From: Saccharothrix sp. NRRL B-16348
GTDB lineage: Bacteria > Actinomycetota > Actinomycetes > Mycobacteriales > Pseudonocardiaceae
Direction: 5' to 3'
DNA: 15,162 bases
Assembly: GCF_001280085.1 (NCBI RefSeq)
Contig: NZ_LGED01000018.1
Location: forward strand, 1 to 15,162
This document shows positions 13,528 to 15,162 of this stretch, in pieces. The notes below the pieces were generated by a model that was given only the letters and a program-made list of their open reading frames with translations, did not search any database and had not been told where the DNA came from. Position 1 is the stretch's first letter. Every line of letters begins with the position of its first letter. The position numbers were made by a program, and so were the translations under genes.

Positions 13528-15032
13528 CACGCCTCGTTCCCTTCCGTGGTGATGCCGAAGTTGGACCAGGCCGAGGTGCCCGGTTGCAGGCTGTGCGTCT
13601 CACCGGCCCTGGTCGGCTCGGCCCGCTCGCGGCCAGCCTGGTGGGCCAGGATGCGGATCAGGTCGTTCTCGGCGAACCGGCCGGCGATCGCCGCGGTCCC
13701 GAGCGCCTGGTCGACCTCGGCGGCCGGGTGCAGCTTGGCCAGCGCGACCGCCTCGGCCATCTTCGGTCGGACCCGTCGGGCTCCGGCCGCGGCGGCCTCG
13801 ACCAGCCAGGATGCCGCTCCCGGCCCGAGCGCGAGGAACGCGGCTTCCTCGGCCGAGGTGGCTTTCGGGACGCGGTCACCGTCCTTGTTCCCGCGTGGTG
13901 GGTAGTGCTCGTCGCTGATCACCGGGGTGCCCGGCGTGGACCGGGCATGACGGGCGACCTCGGTCGGACCGGCCTGGCCGACGGCGGTGACGATCAGCTC
14001 ATCGCCGTGGAACCGGGCCCAGACCCTGGTGTCGACCAGCTCGTGCGGCACCGAGTAACGCACGCCCTCCACCGAGATCGTGCAGTCCCAGTTCACCCGG
14101 CGCGTCGTGCCGAACGCGACCGTGAACGCCTGAGCGGGCAACGGATGCAGCCTCGTTCGTTCCTCGGCCAGTGCCTCGAGCGGGCGGCGCCGGGTCTCCC
14201 GGTGCGGCCGGTCGTTGACCTGCTCGCAGAACTCCCGGCAGGCCGTCTCCAGCTCGCCGAACTTGCGGTACCCGCCCAGCAGGTTCGCCTCGGTGGGCAC
14301 GAGATCGGCTTTGGCGATGCGCACGGTGGCCTCCGATCCGCCCTTGGACTGCGGGTCGGCCGGGACACAGGTGCGGATGGTCATCCCGTAGTGCCGGCCG
14401 ACCTCGACGATCTCCGGGTTGCGCACCGCGATCCGCGCGACGTGGTCGACCGACACGGTCTTCTCGTTGTCGGTCAGCGCATAGGTCGGCACCCCGCCGA
14501 TCCGCCGCAACGTCGTGTCCAGACAGGACACGATCGTGGGCAGAGTCTTGTCCCACACCGGAATCACCACCCGGAACCGCGACCATGCCAGCCACGCGCA
14601 CCACAGGCTCGTGCGTCGCCCGCCGATACGAGGGCCTTCGCCCCAGTCCCACTGCAACCACAGCCCCGGCTCGGTGATCCAGGGCCGGAACACCCGCCGC
14701 TGCCCGGCCTGGAACCGCTGCTTGACCCGCGCGACCTCCCGGCGGGTGGTGCGTTCACCGCCGGCGAAGCCCATCGCGGCGATCCGCTCGTGCACCACGT
14801 CGGCCCGGATCCGGCCGCCGGAGCGGACCACCAGCTCCTCGATCTTCTCCAGATACCCGTCGATCGGACGAGCCCGATGCTCACGGGCCACCGGGCTCTG
14901 CCCGGCCTCGCGCATCTGCACATAGCGGGCCACCGTGTGGTGGTCACACCCGGCCAACTCTGCCGCCGCACGGTAACTGCCCGTGAGGTCGTATGCCTCA
15001 AGGATCTCCATGATCTCCCTGCTCGTCTTCAC
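13527..15032 (-). CDS. istA: IS21-family transposase IstA
   Basis: This 501-residue DDE transposase cuts and joins the element ends. The N-terminal helix-turn-helix is at ~14-40 (LTGSYRAAAELAGCDHHTVA). The integrase core has acidic residues Asp129 in WLQWDWGEG, Asp188 in YALTDNEKT and Glu234 in SKGGSEATVRIAK, all intact. The C-terminal beta-barrel-like domain follows (NWDCTISVEGVRYSVPHELV, then RVWARFHGDELIV). GTG 15032 is the best start, as it leads directly into KTSREIMEILEAYDLTGS; an in-frame ATG seven codons later is possible. Coupled to istB. With intact catalytic residues and both element ends present, the element may still be active. Confidence 0.93.
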   Translation of the reverse strand: MKTSREIMEILEAYDLTGSYRAAAELAGCDHHTVARYVQMREAGQSPVAREHRARPIDGYLEKIEELVVRSGGRIRADVVHERIAAMGFAGGERTTRREVARVKQRFQAGQRRVFRPWITEPGLWLQWDWGEGPRIGGRRTSLWCAWLAWSRFRVVIPVWDKTLPTIVSCLDTTLRRIGGVPTYALTDNEKTVSVDHVARIAVRNPEIVEVGRHYGMTIRTCVPADPQSKGGSEATVRIAKADLVPTEANLLGGYRKFGELETACREFCEQVNDRPHRETRRRPLEALAEERTRLHPLPAQAFTVAFGTTRRVNWDCTISVEGVRYSVPHELVDTRVWARFHGDELIVTAVGQAGPTEVARHARSTPGTPVISDEHYPPRGNKDGDRVPKATSAEEAAFLALGPGAASWLVEAAAAGARRVRPKMAEAVALAKLHPAAEVDQALGTAAIAGRFAENDLIRILAHQAGRERAEPTRAGETHSLQPGTSAWSNFGITTEGNEA

Positions 15033-15069
15033 CGGCCGACTCTTGTCGACCGGTGGCCTGGACTGCTCA

Positions 15070-15162
15070 CCGGGGAGATATCTGGCCGTCAGCGGGGAGA
15101 TCGCCGGCCACCTACGGGGCGGTAAGTGGCCGCCTATGGGGATCTTTCACTGGCCGCCGACA
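15070..15162 (-). repeat. IS21 terminal inverted repeat, istA side
   Basis: Read on the minus strand from 15162 it begins TGTCGGCGGCCAGTGAAAGA. It carries four GGCC-to-CCCC blocks matching, in inverted orientation, those at 12635-12727. It also serves as the leader of istA; no clear promoter boxes stand out within it. Confidence 0.7.

Larger units (their letters stand above)
12635..15162 (-). mobile_element. Complete-looking IS21-family insertion sequence (2,528 bp)
   Basis: The left end (12635 onward, TGTCAATGGCCA...TTCCCCATAG) aligns over ~90 bp with the reverse complement of the last bases of the window (TGTCGGCGGCCA...TCCCCATAGG). Both start TGT and both carry repeated GGCC...TCCCC blocks. 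Between them lie istA and istB, overlapping by one base and read on the minus strand. Length, gene order and multiple subterminal repeats are those of IS21-family elements. The element disrupts the PaaX-like gene. Its far end coincides with the last base of the window, so the target duplication cannot be checked here. Confidence 0.85.

Noticed and set aside
13515..15125. 536-codon plus-strand open frame opposite istA
   Set aside because: It is antisense to an intact transposase with D-D-E residues, and no protein family pattern is visible.

Overview
The window is very GC-rich (third codon positions almost all G or C). It carries Tat and Sec secreted polysaccharide hydrolases with ricin-type lectin modules, GTG/TTG starts and an apparently leaderless promoter. 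Together these point to a filamentous actinomycete; a Pseudonocardiales-like host is plausible, but this is inferred from style only, as no rRNA or core marker is present.

Layout. (1) Positions 1-2606 are a graveyard of mobile DNA. A ~100-bp insertion-sequence end occurs twice in direct orientation (218-316 and 1183-1281) and brackets a compact two-gene module at 485-1085: a DUF6247-type protein plus a small RelE/ParE-like protein, a probable toxin-antitoxin pair. After the second copy come two different decayed DDE transposases fused head to tail (1184-~1915 and ~1916-2432). The second ends inside the 3' remnant of a secreted glycosidase, probably GH78 rhamnosidase (2433-2606). (2) Positions 2652-11736 are a hemicellulose/galactomannan-degradation island. 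On the plus strand lie a secreted GH5 beta-mannanase with a ricin-B module and a cytoplasmic GH42 beta-galactosidase. On the minus strand lie a Tat-secreted GH115 alpha-glucuronidase, a decayed GH27 alpha-galactosidase, and a Tat-secreted alpha/beta-hydrolase (esterase-like). (3) From 12114 a PaaX-family regulator reads rightward but is cut at 12634 by a complete-looking IS21-family element (12635-15162, istA-istB). The outer end of that element coincides with the last base of the window.

How the genes fit together. The mannanase cuts mannan backbones, a GH27 enzyme would remove alpha-galactose side groups, and the GH42 enzyme would process imported beta-galactosides. The GH115 enzyme removes (4-O-methyl)glucuronic acid from xylan, and the esterase may remove acyl groups. 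The island is partly eroded: the alpha-galactosidase has lost its start and signal peptide and gained a nonsense codon, the putative rhamnosidase survives only as its tail, and the PaaX-type regulator is interrupted. The most informative observations are the exactly mappable IS21 insertion into the regulator, the multi-lesion alpha-galactosidase pseudogene, and the small two-gene module framed by repeated insertion-sequence ends. I did not find a clearly new defence or biosynthetic system.
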